A stretch of 64,000 nucleotides of DNA. Origin: Paraburkholderia sprentiae WSM5005. GTDB taxonomy: Bacteria; Pseudomonadota; Gammaproteobacteria; Burkholderiales; Burkholderiaceae. The stretch covers positions 1,860,001 to 1,924,000 of the forward strand of contig NZ_CP017562.2 of NCBI RefSeq assembly GCF_001865575.2, in the 5' to 3' direction. The notes under the pieces were generated by a model. It had not been told where the DNA came from, did no database searches, and saw only the letters and a program-made list of their open reading frames with translations. The translations under genes and the position numbers were made by a program. How positions within the stretch are numbered: the stretch's first letter is position 1; every line of letters starts with the position of its first letter. Below are positions 40,748-49,592 of this stretch, piece by piece.

Positions 40748-42550
40748 TCAAAACTGGTCTTCGCGCAGCGCCAATGCGCCTTCACCGTCGCGAGCGCCGC
40801 AAATCGCCGCTTCGAGCGCGACTGCACGAGGCAGCACCTGGGTCGCGTAGCTGTGCGCGGTCGCGATCTTCGCGTCATAGAAAGCCGGATCTTCGTCGCG
40901 TTTGTCGGCCGCGAGCACGAGCGACCGTGCGACTTGCCAACCCGCGAGCACGATGCCCGCGAGCATCAGATAGGAGACACTGCCCGCGAACACCGCGTTC
41001 GGGTCGCTTTTGACGTGCTCGATGACGTAGCGCACCGCGCTGTTCAATGACTGGCGGCCGGCGGACAGATGCCGGTGCATCGCCTGAAAGGCGGCGCTCG
41101 AATGGTACGAGGCATGCGCTTGCAGTCCGGCCAATGTCATGTCGATCTGCCCGAGCAGCAACCCGGCCACCTCGCCGTTGTCGCGCATGGTCTTGCGGCC
41201 GACGAGGTCGTTCGCCTGGATCGCCGTCGTGCCTTCGTAGATCGGCAGAATGCGTGCGTCGCGGTAGTACTGCGCGGCGCCGGTTTCCTCGATGAAGCCC
41301 ATGCCGCCATGCACCTGCACACCCAGGCTCGTCACCTCCAGCGACATCTCTGTGCTCCAGCCCTTCGCGATCGGCACCAGGTATTCGTAGATCGCCTGAT
41401 GCTGCGCCCGCGTCGCCTCGTCCGGATGACGATGCGCGAGATCGCAATGCGACGCCGCCACGTAGGCCAGCGCGCGTGCGCCTTCGGTCAGCGCGCGCAT
41501 GGTCGAGAGCATCCGCCGCACGTCCGGGTGCTGGATGATCGCGACCGGCTGCTTCGCCGATCCATCGACGGGGCGGCTCTGCACCCGCTCCTTCGCATAC
41601 GCGACGGCCTGCTGGTACGCGCGATCCGAGATGGCCACACCCTGCACCCCCACGGCGAAGCGCGCAGCATTCATCATGATGAACATGTACTCCAGACCGC
41701 GGTTCTCCTCACCGACGAGCTGCCCGATCGCGCCGCCGTGATCGCCGAACTGCAGCACCGCGGTCGGGCTCGCCTTGATACCGAGCTTGTGTTCGATCGA
41801 TACACAGTGAACGTCGTTGCGCTCGCCGAGCGAGCCGTCTTCATTGACGAGGAACTTCGGCACGAGGAACAGCGAAATGCCTTTCACGCCTTCGGGCGCG
41901 TTGGATGCGCGTGCGAGCACCAGATGCACGATGTTCTCGGTCATGTCGTGCTCGCCCCAGGTAATGAAAATCTTCGTGCCGAAGATCCGGTACGAGCCGT
42001 CGGCTTGCGGCTCGGCGCGGGTGCGCACGAGCGCGAGATCGGAGCCGGCTTGCGGCTCGGTCAGATTCATCGTGCCGGTCCACTCGCCTGAGATCAGCTT
42101 CGGCACGTAGCGTTGCTTCTGCTCTTCGCTACCCGCCGTCAGCAGCGCTTCGATCGCGCCGTCGGTCAACAGCGGACATAGTCCCAGTGACAGGTTGGCG
42201 GCGTTGAGCATTTCGATGCAGGGCGTCGACAGCAGCTTGGGCAGGTCCTGACCGCCGTATTCAGACGGATGTTGCAAACCCTGCCAGCCGCCTTCGGTGA
42301 ACTGCCGGAACGCGTCCTTGAAACCGGACGTAGCGCTCACCGCGCCGTCCTTCCAGGTGCTCGGGCTGCGGTCGCCGTCGACGTTCAGCGGCGCAAGCAC
42401 GCCCTCGTGCAGCCGCGCGGCCTCTTCGAGCACGGCCCGCGCGGTGTCGGCGGTCGCGTCCTCGCAGCCGGGCAAGCCCGACAGTTGGTCGATGCCGGCC
42501 AGTTCCGTCATTGCAAACAACATGTCCTTGAGAGGCGCGACGTAGCTCAT
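40748..42550 (-). CDS. Acyl-CoA dehydrogenase, large (about 600-residue) FAD type
   Basis: 600 residues from the ATG at 42548-42550, chosen because GGAAG sits 7 bases upstream; another ATG 6 bases earlier is too close to that site. Domain order: N-terminal helical (MLFAMTELAGIDQLSGLPGC), middle beta domain with TGTMNLTEPQAGSDLALVRT and TKIFITWGEHDMTENIVHLV, C-terminal flavin-binding helical domain with the segment LGVQVHGGMGFIEETGAAQY, then an extra C-terminal acyl-CoA dehydrogenase extension. Oxidises acyl-CoA to enoyl-CoA, giving electrons to ETF encoded next to it. Confidence 0.93.
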   Translation of the reverse strand: MSYVAPLKDMLFAMTELAGIDQLSGLPGCEDATADTARAVLEEAARLHEGVLAPLNVDGDRSPSTWKDGAVSATSGFKDAFRQFTEGGWQGLQHPSEYGGQDLPKLLSTPCIEMLNAANLSLGLCPLLTDGAIEALLTAGSEEQKQRYVPKLISGEWTGTMNLTEPQAGSDLALVRTRAEPQADGSYRIFGTKIFITWGEHDMTENIVHLVLARASNAPEGVKGISLFLVPKFLVNEDGSLGERNDVHCVSIEHKLGIKASPTAVLQFGDHGGAIGQLVGEENRGLEYMFIMMNAARFAVGVQGVAISDRAYQQAVAYAKERVQSRPVDGSAKQPVAIIQHPDVRRMLSTMRALTEGARALAYVAASHCDLAHRHPDEATRAQHQAIYEYLVPIAKGWSTEMSLEVTSLGVQVHGGMGFIEETGAAQYYRDARILPIYEGTTAIQANDLVGRKTMRDNGEVAGLLLGQIDMTLAGLQAHASYHSSAAFQAMHRHLSAGRQSLNSAVRYVIEHVKSDPNAVFAGSVSYLMLAGIVLAGWQVARSLVLAADKRDEDPAFYDAKIATAHSYATQVLPRAVALEAAICGARDGEGALALREDQF

Positions 42551-42762
42551 TGCCATTCTTCCGATCAGATAGTACGTAGGGAATGTCACCCATCTTGCGG
42601 CGCTGCGGCCGGGGTAACGTAGGGATGAATCGTAGCGCCGGAGAGGTTCTATCCGGTTGTCCAAACCGGACGATCTATTGACATGTCTGGCCACGCCGGA
42701 GGGGGTGGGTGGCGCGTCGGAGCCGCGTCGGCGCGTGTCGCCGACGCATTGATATGGCGAGA

Positions 42763-43767
42763 TCAGCCACCCCGGCGATAGGCCGCCGGCGTGCTGCCCG
42801 TCCAGTGACGGAACGCTCTGTGGAACGCGGTGGGGTCGCCGAAGCCGACGTCGCCCGCAATGATGGCGATGGGCTCGCGCGTGCCTGTCAGTCGCTGGAT
42901 CGCGATGTCACGGCGCAGTTCGTCCTTGAGCACCTGAAACGCGGTGCCCTCGGCGGCGAGATGGCGGCACAGCGTTCTGACCGAACAGTGCAGGCCTTCG
43001 GCCGCCTCTTCGATGGTCGGGACGTCGGGCAGCCGGGACGCGAGATATTCCCGCACGCGATGACTGAAAAGCTGCTCGTTGAACGACACGAAGATCCAGT
43101 CTTCGGGCGCGCGAGCGAGAAACCTGCGCAGGTTCGCCTTGCGCTGGCGCACGGGCATGTCGAAATAGGTACTGCTGAACTGCATCGAGGTCTGAGGGCA
43201 GTCGAACTTCGCCGGTCCGGGAAACAGATACAGATACTCGAGCGCGTGAGGCGGACGGGGAAAGGCGAACTGCACCTGCAACAACGCGATCCGCTGGCCG
43301 ATGAGCCACGACGCAATCCCATGGGCCAGTTTCAGCATCAATTCCTGGCCCAGTACGCCGGGCTGTGCCCCCGAGCTTCCTGGCTGCAGCGTCAGACTCG
43401 CGACGAGCTCTCCCCGGCGCGACTCGAAGCGGAAGTCGTCGAGCACGAGATGAAAGAACTGGCTGAACCGGTGCATCGCGGTTTCGAGATTGGGCGCGTC
43501 CAGCAGGCTCAGGCACAGAAACTTGAGCGCGCCGCTGCGCAGCGGCCGCGAGAAGACGCCCGGCATTTCATCGTCGAGTTCAATCGCGAGCGCGCGATAG
43601 AGCGTCGAGAACTGTTCCTCGGTGACGCGCGCCCCAGGCTGGTCCAGCAGCGCACGCGGGATGTTCGCGGCCGACAGATGCCGGTCGACGATATCCTGCC
43701 GCGTCCCGACGCTGCCGAGGAAACCATTGACGAGCGAGATCGGCACGGTGGCGCCAGGAGCGTGCAT
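42763..43767 (-). CDS. AraC-family transcriptional regulator (second copy in window)
   Basis: 334 residues. The N-terminal arabinose-binding-like domain (PISLVNGFLGSVGTRQDIVD, then RHLSAANIPRALLDQPGARV) is followed by an AraC helix-turn-helix domain: AEGLHCSVRTLCRHLAAEGT and GDVGFGDPTAFHRAFRHWTG, ending PAAYRRGG. It lies 212 bases upstream of the acyl-CoA dehydrogenase on the same strand and is the natural candidate regulator of the dehydrogenase, ETF, hydratase and PHA synthase run. It is not a recent duplicate of the regulator at 35681. Confidence 0.92.
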   Translation of the reverse strand: MHAPGATVPISLVNGFLGSVGTRQDIVDRHLSAANIPRALLDQPGARVTEEQFSTLYRALAIELDDEMPGVFSRPLRSGALKFLCLSLLDAPNLETAMHRFSQFFHLVLDDFRFESRRGELVASLTLQPGSSGAQPGVLGQELMLKLAHGIASWLIGQRIALLQVQFAFPRPPHALEYLYLFPGPAKFDCPQTSMQFSSTYFDMPVRQRKANLRRFLARAPEDWIFVSFNEQLFSHRVREYLASRLPDVPTIEEAAEGLHCSVRTLCRHLAAEGTAFQVLKDELRRDIAIQRLTGTREPIAIIAGDVGFGDPTAFHRAFRHWTGSTPAAYRRGG

Positions 43768-43889
43768 GAGGTCGTTCCGCGAGGCGAAGACGCATCAGCA
43801 TAGCGCGTCGCGTCGCGTCGTGGCGATGGTTCAGCGAATCGTTAGGTGAGTGTCAGCGATTGGGTCGCGCGGTGTCGGTAGCCTGGCGC

Positions 43890-44351
43890 CTACTGCGCCG
43901 ACGCGTGCGAGCGAAGGTACGGCACGTATCCGTTCTGAGTCTTCAGGATTTTGTCGGCGCACTCGTCATAGTCGGAGCCCTTCTCGCTGTCGGGCCCATA
44001 CATGCCGCGGCACTGCGCGAACAGCGAGAGCGTCGCGCCGCCCGTGCTCTTGTCCGCGCGGGTCGCCGAGAAAGCGGCTTTGCCCGAATCGTCGGGCACG
44101 TCGGTATCGATCGCGATCGCATCCGCGCGGATCACGTGCGTGTCGGAATGCTGCTCGATATAGCGCTTGGTCGCCGCCCAGGCGGCATCGCAATTGGCCG
44201 GCGTGCAATCGATCACCGCGTCGCGTTGCGCGGCGGCGAGGTTCGGTTCGCTATGAAGGATCTCCTGTTGGACGCGCTGCGCCTGCTTTTCCGGGGACGA
44301 GCAGGCAGCGAGTGCACAGGCGACGAGTGCGAAGGCAGCGATCTTTTTCAT
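43890..44351 (-). CDS. Putative lipoprotein
   Basis: 153 residues from the ATG at 44349-44351. MKKIAAFALVACALAACSSP is a lipoprotein signal with lipobox ALAAC and lipidated Cys17. The mature part is hydrophilic with cysteines at DCTPANCDAAW, AQCRGMYGP and YDECADKI that could form periplasmic disulfides. No family recognised. Likely to sit in the outer membrane, facing the periplasm, since the residues after Cys are SS rather than D. Confidence 0.8.
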   Translation of the reverse strand: MKKIAAFALVACALAACSSPEKQAQRVQQEILHSEPNLAAAQRDAVIDCTPANCDAAWAATKRYIEQHSDTHVIRADAIAIDTDVPDDSGKAAFSATRADKSTGGATLSLFAQCRGMYGPDSEKGSDYDECADKILKTQNGYVPYLRSHASAQ

Positions 44352-44481
44352 GAGTAGACTTCCCTGGGCAGATTCGAGCGCGATTATAGCCGCGCGGGGG
44401 AAGCGATTGCGCATTCAAGACTCAGCCGCCGGCGTGAGAACGCGCTTTGTGCCGTCGCCGGATCACACACCGCACAAGCCC

Positions 44482-45342
44482 CTAACTGTTCGCCACCAGC
44501 AATTCCTCGGCATTGGCCGGCGGGCGCAGCCCATCCGTGCGACCCGCGAAGTAGCGCTGCGTCAGATCGGCCGCGGACACATGCCGCGCCTCGTCAAATC
44601 CGGCTTCATGCGCCATTGCGATCATCTGCTGCGGCGTAAAGAAGCTGACGAACGGCGTACCGCTCGCACGCGCGCCCTTCTCCGCCATGTCGAGTCCGGG
44701 GCGCACGTCCGGGTCCGCCATCTCCAGCGGCAACAAAAACGTCATCGCGAACGTCGAGCCACGCGCGAGCCCAGCCACGTCGCGCAGCGTCGCCGCGTTC
44801 GCCTCCTTCGTCAGATACATGCTGACGCCGGTCGATACGACGACGGCCGGCCTGCTTTCGTCGAACCCTTCGGCGACGAGACGCTGCCGCCAGCTATCGC
44901 CCGCTTCGAAGTCGACCGGCACGAAACGCAGCCAGTCCGGTACACCGAAACCAAGCTCGCTCAGCCGCTGACGCTTCCATTTTTGCGGTCCCGGCGGATC
45001 GACTTCGAACACGGTGAGCCGCGACGCGATGTCGGTCCGGCGTTGCGCGAAGCTGTCGAGACCGGCGCCGAGAATCACGTATTGACCCACACCGCGCCCG
45101 GCCTGTTCGACGACCAGATCCTCGATAAAGCGTGCGCGCGCGACGATCGATGCGCGAAACGGCCGCGTGAACCGCGGGTCCATGTCGCCGCGGCTGCGCC
45201 AGTCTTCGGCGGGTGCCAGCAACTGCAAGCCGACTTCGTCTTCGAGCACGTGCGGCGGCGCATCGGCCTGCACGTGCAGCGCACGCCATAACGCGACGCG
45301 CGCGGCGGTGCTGTCGGGTGCGGGGTGTCGTTGATCGCTCAT
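44482..45342 (-). CDS. Class I SAM-dependent methyltransferase (LCM/TIGR00027-like)
   Basis: 286 residues from the ATG at 45340-45342. Family features: RARFIEDLVVEQAGRGVGQY, then VILGAGLDSFAQRR as the SAM glycine-rich motif I, VFEVDPPGPQKWKRQRL for the ribose-binding acidic strand, and the segment RPAVVVSTGVSMYLTKEANA. This family resembles leucine carboxyl methyltransferases and is common in actinobacteria and Burkholderiales; most members have unknown substrate. It starts 35 bases after the dehydratase gene and is likely co-transcribed with it and with gltS. Confidence 0.87.
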   Translation of the reverse strand: MSDQRHPAPDSTAARVALWRALHVQADAPPHVLEDEVGLQLLAPAEDWRSRGDMDPRFTRPFRASIVARARFIEDLVVEQAGRGVGQYVILGAGLDSFAQRRTDIASRLTVFEVDPPGPQKWKRQRLSELGFGVPDWLRFVPVDFEAGDSWRQRLVAEGFDESRPAVVVSTGVSMYLTKEANAATLRDVAGLARGSTFAMTFLLPLEMADPDVRPGLDMAEKGARASGTPFVSFFTPQQMIAMAHEAGFDEARHVSAADLTQRYFAGRTDGLRPPANAEELLVANS

Positions 45343-45377
45343 GACCGTGTCAATCCTGTTCGTTGATGGGAGCTCGC

Positions 45378-47081
45378 TCACTTGAGAAACTGGAAGTCGC
45401 AACCTTCATCGGCCTGCAGAATTTCCTGCTCGTACAACTTCGCATAGCCGCGCTTCGCCGGCGCCTGCGTTCGCGCCGGCAACGCGGCGCGGCGCCGCTC
45501 GAGTTCTTCGTCCGGCACGAGCAATTGGAGCGAGCGATTCGCAACGCTCAAGCGAATGCGATCGCCGTTGCGCACGAGCCCGAGCGGGCCGCCCGATGCC
45601 GCATCGGGCGTGATGTGCAGCACGATGGTGCCATACGCCGTGCCGCTCATGCGCGCGTCCGACATCCGCACCATGTCCTTGACGCCGGCGCGCGCGAGCT
45701 TCGCCGGAATCGGTAGATAACCGGCTTCGGGCATCGCCGATTCGCTGGTGGGACCCGCGTTTTGCAGCACCAGAAAATCGTCGGCGCTCACATCGAGCTC
45801 GTCGCTGTCGATGCGCTTCGCCAGGTCTTCGAGCGATTCGAACACGACCGCGCGCCCTTCCTTCTCGAACAGCTTCGGATCGGCCGCCGAACGCTTCAAT
45901 AGCGCGCCGCGCGGCGCGAGGTTGCCGAACAGCGCGACGAGGCCGCCACTCTCGCGCACCGGCTGCGCGTACGGCCGCACCACCGTATGATCGACCCAGC
46001 TCACGTCGCGCAACCGCTCGCCGAGCGTTTCACCGGTCACGGTGCGGCAATCGAGATGCAGCAGATGCTTGATCTCGCGCAGGATCGCCGGCACGCCGCC
46101 CGCCGCGTACAGGTCTTCCATATAGTGATCGCCGGTCGGCTTCAGGTTGACGAGCACCGGCGTGGTGTCGCTCAGTTCGTTCAGCCGCCGCAGATCGACC
46201 TTCACGCCGACACGACCCGCGATCGCGGTCAAATGAATCATCGCGTTCGTCGAGCCACCGATCGCGAGCAGTACGCGCAGCGCATTCTCGACCGACCGCG
46301 CGGTGATGATCTCGCTCGGCAGGATGGGCTTCGCGATCAGATCGAATGCGACGCGTCCCGTTTCTTCCGCTATGCGCAGACGGTCCGCATCGACCGCGGG
46401 ACACGCGGCGCTGTTCGCGGGCATCATGCCGAGCGTTTCAGCGATGATCGCCATCGTGCTCGCGGTGCCCATCACGGCGCAGGTGCCCGCGGTCGACGCG
46501 AGCCGCCGTTCGACGATATCAATTTCCTGCGCATCGATTTCCGCCGCGCGGAATCTGGCCCAGAAGCGCCGGCAATCGGTGCACGCGCCGAGCCGCTCGC
46601 CGCGATGCCGGCTGGTCGACATCGGCCCCGCAACCAGTTGCACCGCGGGCAGATTCGCGGAGGCCGCGCCCATCAGCTGCGCGGGCACGGTCTTGTCGCA
46701 GCCGCCGAGTAGCACGACCGAGTCCATCGGCTGCGCGCGCGTCATTTCCTCGACGTCCATCGACATCAGGTTGCGGAACTTCAGGCTCGTCGGCGTCAGG
46801 AACGTCTCGCCGAGCGAGATGGTCGGAAACTCGATCGGCAGACCACCGGCCGCAAGCACGCCGCGCTTGACCGCCTCGATCATCTCGGGGAAATGCCGGT
46901 GACAGTTATTGAAGCCGCTCGCCGAATGTGCGATGCCGACGATCGGCCGGTCCAGCATCTCGCGGCTATAGCCCATCGAACTCGCGAACGTGCGGCGCAG
47001 ATACACGCTGAACTCGCGGTCGCCGTAGTTGGTCAGGCCTTTCGCGAAGCCGACCGGCTTGTTGCTGTGTTGATCGCTCAT
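45378..47081 (-). CDS. IlvD/Edd-family dehydratase, L-arabinonate dehydratase-like
   Basis: 567 residues from the ATG at 47079-47081 (a GTG 36 bases earlier is possible). Iron-sulfur ligands are placed as C60 in GFNNCHRHF, C128 in LLGGCDKTVPAQ and C201 in AGTCAVMGTASTM, matching the spacing of the [2Fe-2S] sugar-acid dehydratases such as L-arabinonate dehydratase rather than 4Fe-4S Edd. It dehydrates a 2,3-dihydroxy acid to a 2-keto acid. No other pentose pathway gene is adjacent, so the substrate is open. Upstream by 42 bases is a GltS-type symporter. Confidence 0.88.
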   Translation of the reverse strand: MSDQHSNKPVGFAKGLTNYGDREFSVYLRRTFASSMGYSREMLDRPIVGIAHSASGFNNCHRHFPEMIEAVKRGVLAAGGLPIEFPTISLGETFLTPTSLKFRNLMSMDVEEMTRAQPMDSVVLLGGCDKTVPAQLMGAASANLPAVQLVAGPMSTSRHRGERLGACTDCRRFWARFRAAEIDAQEIDIVERRLASTAGTCAVMGTASTMAIIAETLGMMPANSAACPAVDADRLRIAEETGRVAFDLIAKPILPSEIITARSVENALRVLLAIGGSTNAMIHLTAIAGRVGVKVDLRRLNELSDTTPVLVNLKPTGDHYMEDLYAAGGVPAILREIKHLLHLDCRTVTGETLGERLRDVSWVDHTVVRPYAQPVRESGGLVALFGNLAPRGALLKRSAADPKLFEKEGRAVVFESLEDLAKRIDSDELDVSADDFLVLQNAGPTSESAMPEAGYLPIPAKLARAGVKDMVRMSDARMSGTAYGTIVLHITPDAASGGPLGLVRNGDRIRLSVANRSLQLLVPDEELERRRAALPARTQAPAKRGYAKLYEQEILQADEGCDFQFLK

Positions 47082-47123
47082 GGTATGTGCTTGCTTGAGT
47101 TGATCTGCCAATGCCACCGCGGC

Positions 47124-48326
47124 TCAATGAAAAAACGGCAGCGCGAGAAACAGTTTGATGATGATCGCGTTGACGAGGTCCATGAAAAACGCGCCCGTCA
47201 TCGGCACGATCAGGAACGCGATATGGGAATGGCCGAAGCGGTTCGTGATCGCCTGCATGTTTGCAATCGCGGTCGGCGTGGCGCCGAGGCCGAGCCCGCA
47301 TTGCGCCGCGCACAACACGACCGCGTCATAGTTGCGGCCCATCGCCGGAAATGTGATGAAGACCGCGTAGAGCGCCATCAGCAGTGTCTGCGCAACGAGG
47401 ATCGAGACGATCGGCACCGCGAGCCCGGCAAGCTCCCAGAGATCGAGACGCATCAACGCCATGGCGAGAAAGAGCGCTAGCGCGACGTTGCCGACCAGCG
47501 CGACCGCGTGCTGGTCGATCCGCACGCGCCCGAGCGCGAGCACGTTGTTCAGGATCACGCCGATGAACAGCGTGCAGACGAAAGTCGGCAATTCGAACAC
47601 GGTGCCCGCGATCCAGTCGGCCACCACCTCGCCACCCGCGAGGCAGATGGAGATCAGCGCGAGCGTCGTGATGATCGCGGCCGGCGTGGTCGCTTGCTGC
47701 GCCTTCGGCTCCTCGAAGATCAGCGTTTCTTCTGCGCGCTGCTTGACGCTCAGCAGTTCGTCGGCGCTAAGTCGCCGCATCAGCAGCCGTGCGATCGGAC
47801 CGCCGAGTACGCCGCCCATCACGAGCCCGAACGTCGCACAGCCGATTGCGATTTCGGTCGCCGATTCCAGCCCGTGACGCTCGGTGAACACCTGGCTCCA
47901 CGCGGCGCCGGTGCCGTGACCGCCCGACAATGTGACCGAACCGCCGAGAATCCCAAGCAGCGGATCGACGCCGAGTGCGAACGCGAGCGCGATGCCGACC
48001 GCGTTCTGCAGGATCAGCAACCCGCTGACCAGCGCGAGAAAGCGGATCAACACCGGTCCGCCCGCCTTCAGGCTAGATAGATGCGCATTCAGACCGATCG
48101 TCGAGAAAAACGCGAGCATCAGCGGCGCCTGGATCGTCGAATCGAACTTGACCTCGACGTGCGCGGTGATGCGCGTGAGCAGCACGCCGACCGCGACGAT
48201 GAGACCGCCCGCCACCGGCGCCGGAATCGAATAGGTCCGTAGCACGCCGATCCACTGCACGAGTTTTTCGCCGAGCAGTAGCACGAGCGACGTCGCGACC
48301 AGCGTGGCATAGACGCCAATAGTCAT
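47124..48326 (-). CDS. gltS: Sodium/glutamate symporter family (GltS)
   Basis: 400 residues, the usual length, with about ten hydrophobic segments in two inverted halves. Features: GSVTLSGGHGTGAAWSQVF in the first half and CAAQCGLGLGATPTAIANMQ in the second, the paired re-entrant loops that bind substrate and sodium in ESS-family carriers. It imports glutamate or a related dicarboxylate with Na+. Co-transcription with the sugar-acid dehydratase suggests that this copy may carry another acid. Confidence 0.93.
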   Translation of the reverse strand: MTIGVYATLVATSLVLLLGEKLVQWIGVLRTYSIPAPVAGGLIVAVGVLLTRITAHVEVKFDSTIQAPLMLAFFSTIGLNAHLSSLKAGGPVLIRFLALVSGLLILQNAVGIALAFALGVDPLLGILGGSVTLSGGHGTGAAWSQVFTERHGLESATEIAIGCATFGLVMGGVLGGPIARLLMRRLSADELLSVKQRAEETLIFEEPKAQQATTPAAIITTLALISICLAGGEVVADWIAGTVFELPTFVCTLFIGVILNNVLALGRVRIDQHAVALVGNVALALFLAMALMRLDLWELAGLAVPIVSILVAQTLLMALYAVFITFPAMGRNYDAVVLCAAQCGLGLGATPTAIANMQAITNRFGHSHIAFLIVPMTGAFFMDLVNAIIIKLFLALPFFH

Positions 48327-48532
48327 GAATGGCCTCCGAGCGGGAGCGTGACCACGTTTTCTGTTTTCCCGGCGCGACGCCGCCGCGCATCATGTGGCGG
48401 CAAGGCTTGGTCATCATCCGAAGCGCGCGCGACTCTGCGCCATCTTAGCCAATCCGTGCAGGCAAAGTATGATTTTCCTTGACGCAATGCAATCGGCTCA
48501 CGACCTCGCGCGACTGCCTCGCGGCGAAGTCG

Positions 48533-48784
48533 TCAGTGCTGAAGTCGAAGGTCGCAAGCGTCTTGGTTGGATCCCAGATGCGACTCAGCACGGTGTCGTT
48601 CGATGCGCCGCTTGGCTCGCTCGGCCAGTTCGTGTTCGAGCAGTGCGCCGATCAGCCGCGTGGCCTGCCAGCCCTCCTTGTCGGAGCGCTCCGCAAACTC
48701 GGGCCACAGGCGGGCGATGGTCGGCAGGCTCAGTTCGTTGAGCATCAAGGCAAGACGGCCAGCATCGTAAGCGGGCGTGCTCAT
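48533..48784 (-). pseudogene. istB fragment, IS21-family helper ATPase (5' part, frameshifted)
   Basis: 83 codons giving LMLNELSLPTIARLWPEFAE, then RRIERHRAESHLG, the start of IS21 IstB. Homology continues out of frame just before the stop: shifting by one base recovers PTKTLATFDF, matching the IstB sequence that follows. After that the match ends, so the ATPase core is missing. The frameshift and truncation make it non-functional. It directly follows the istA fragment, the normal IS21 gene order. Confidence 0.8.
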
Positions 48785-48818
48785 GCGACCTCCTTGCCCA
48801 GCAGATCGTCATAGCTGC

Positions 48819-49523
48819 TTACGGGGGGCATCTCGACGCTGACGACGGGGCAATCTGCGTGACGAGGCGCAACTCCTCACGCAACGCCTTCAGATCCGGC
48901 AGCTCGCCGTCAACCAGCAATGCGTTGAGGCGCGCTGCCAGGACGGCCTCGACGCCATCCAGCGCGGCGAGTTCAAGCAATCCAACGATGACTTTGCACG
49001 CTTCGCGTTGCGTCAGCCTCGCCTCCAGCTGATCCCACGTCCGGCGATAGGCCTCACGCGGAAACAGCTCGTCCCGAAACGCAAGCCCCTTGAAGGCCTG
49101 TGGCTTGCGTTTGAGGCTCTCAATGAAGTGCCGGTAATCCAGCGCGCGGCGGTTGTCGCCGGCACGCGAGCCGCGTGAGGTGCTATGCACCAGCGCGCCC
49201 GACAGATAGCAGTCGAGCCGGTCACCGTACACGCGCACCTTCAGGCGGTGACCGATCAGGCGCGACGGCGCGCTGTACAGGATGCCGCGTACTGTGAAGG
49301 TGCTGCAGCGTGTAACGCGTGCTTCTTCCTCGACGAAGTCAGTGGTGCGTCTTAACGGCAGATCCGTGAGTTGCTCGCGCTCAAGGCGGAACGCCGCCGC
49401 GTTACGCCGGTTACGACGCATGACGACCTTCCAAGGGCGCTTTGCGACGATCGCGACCGGCCGAGTTCGACCAATTTTGTTATTCGCCAGGCGATGCAGA
49501 TTTCTTGGCTGTCGATAGTTCAT
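48819..49523 (-). pseudogene. istA fragment, IS21-family transposase (C-terminal part)
   Basis: 234 codons matching the C-terminal third of IstA: LPLRRTTDFVEEEARVTRCS, then YSAPSRLIGHRLKVRVYGDR, ALDYRHFIESLKRKPQAF and AYRRTWDQLEARLTQREACK. The N-terminal helix-turn-helix and DDE catalytic core are absent; the frame begins inside the element just before the monooxygenase gene. A remnant of an IS21 insertion whose left and right portions have been lost. Confidence 0.82.
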
Positions 49524-49592
49524 CCCACAAGCGCCGCCTATACTGATTGAAGTCTGCCCCTTGTGCGGGCATGAGTTCGGGCGAGAAGAAAG

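Noticed and set aside
41069..42091. 340-codon plus-strand frame
   Set aside because: Opposite the acyl-CoA dehydrogenase, which has all family motifs.
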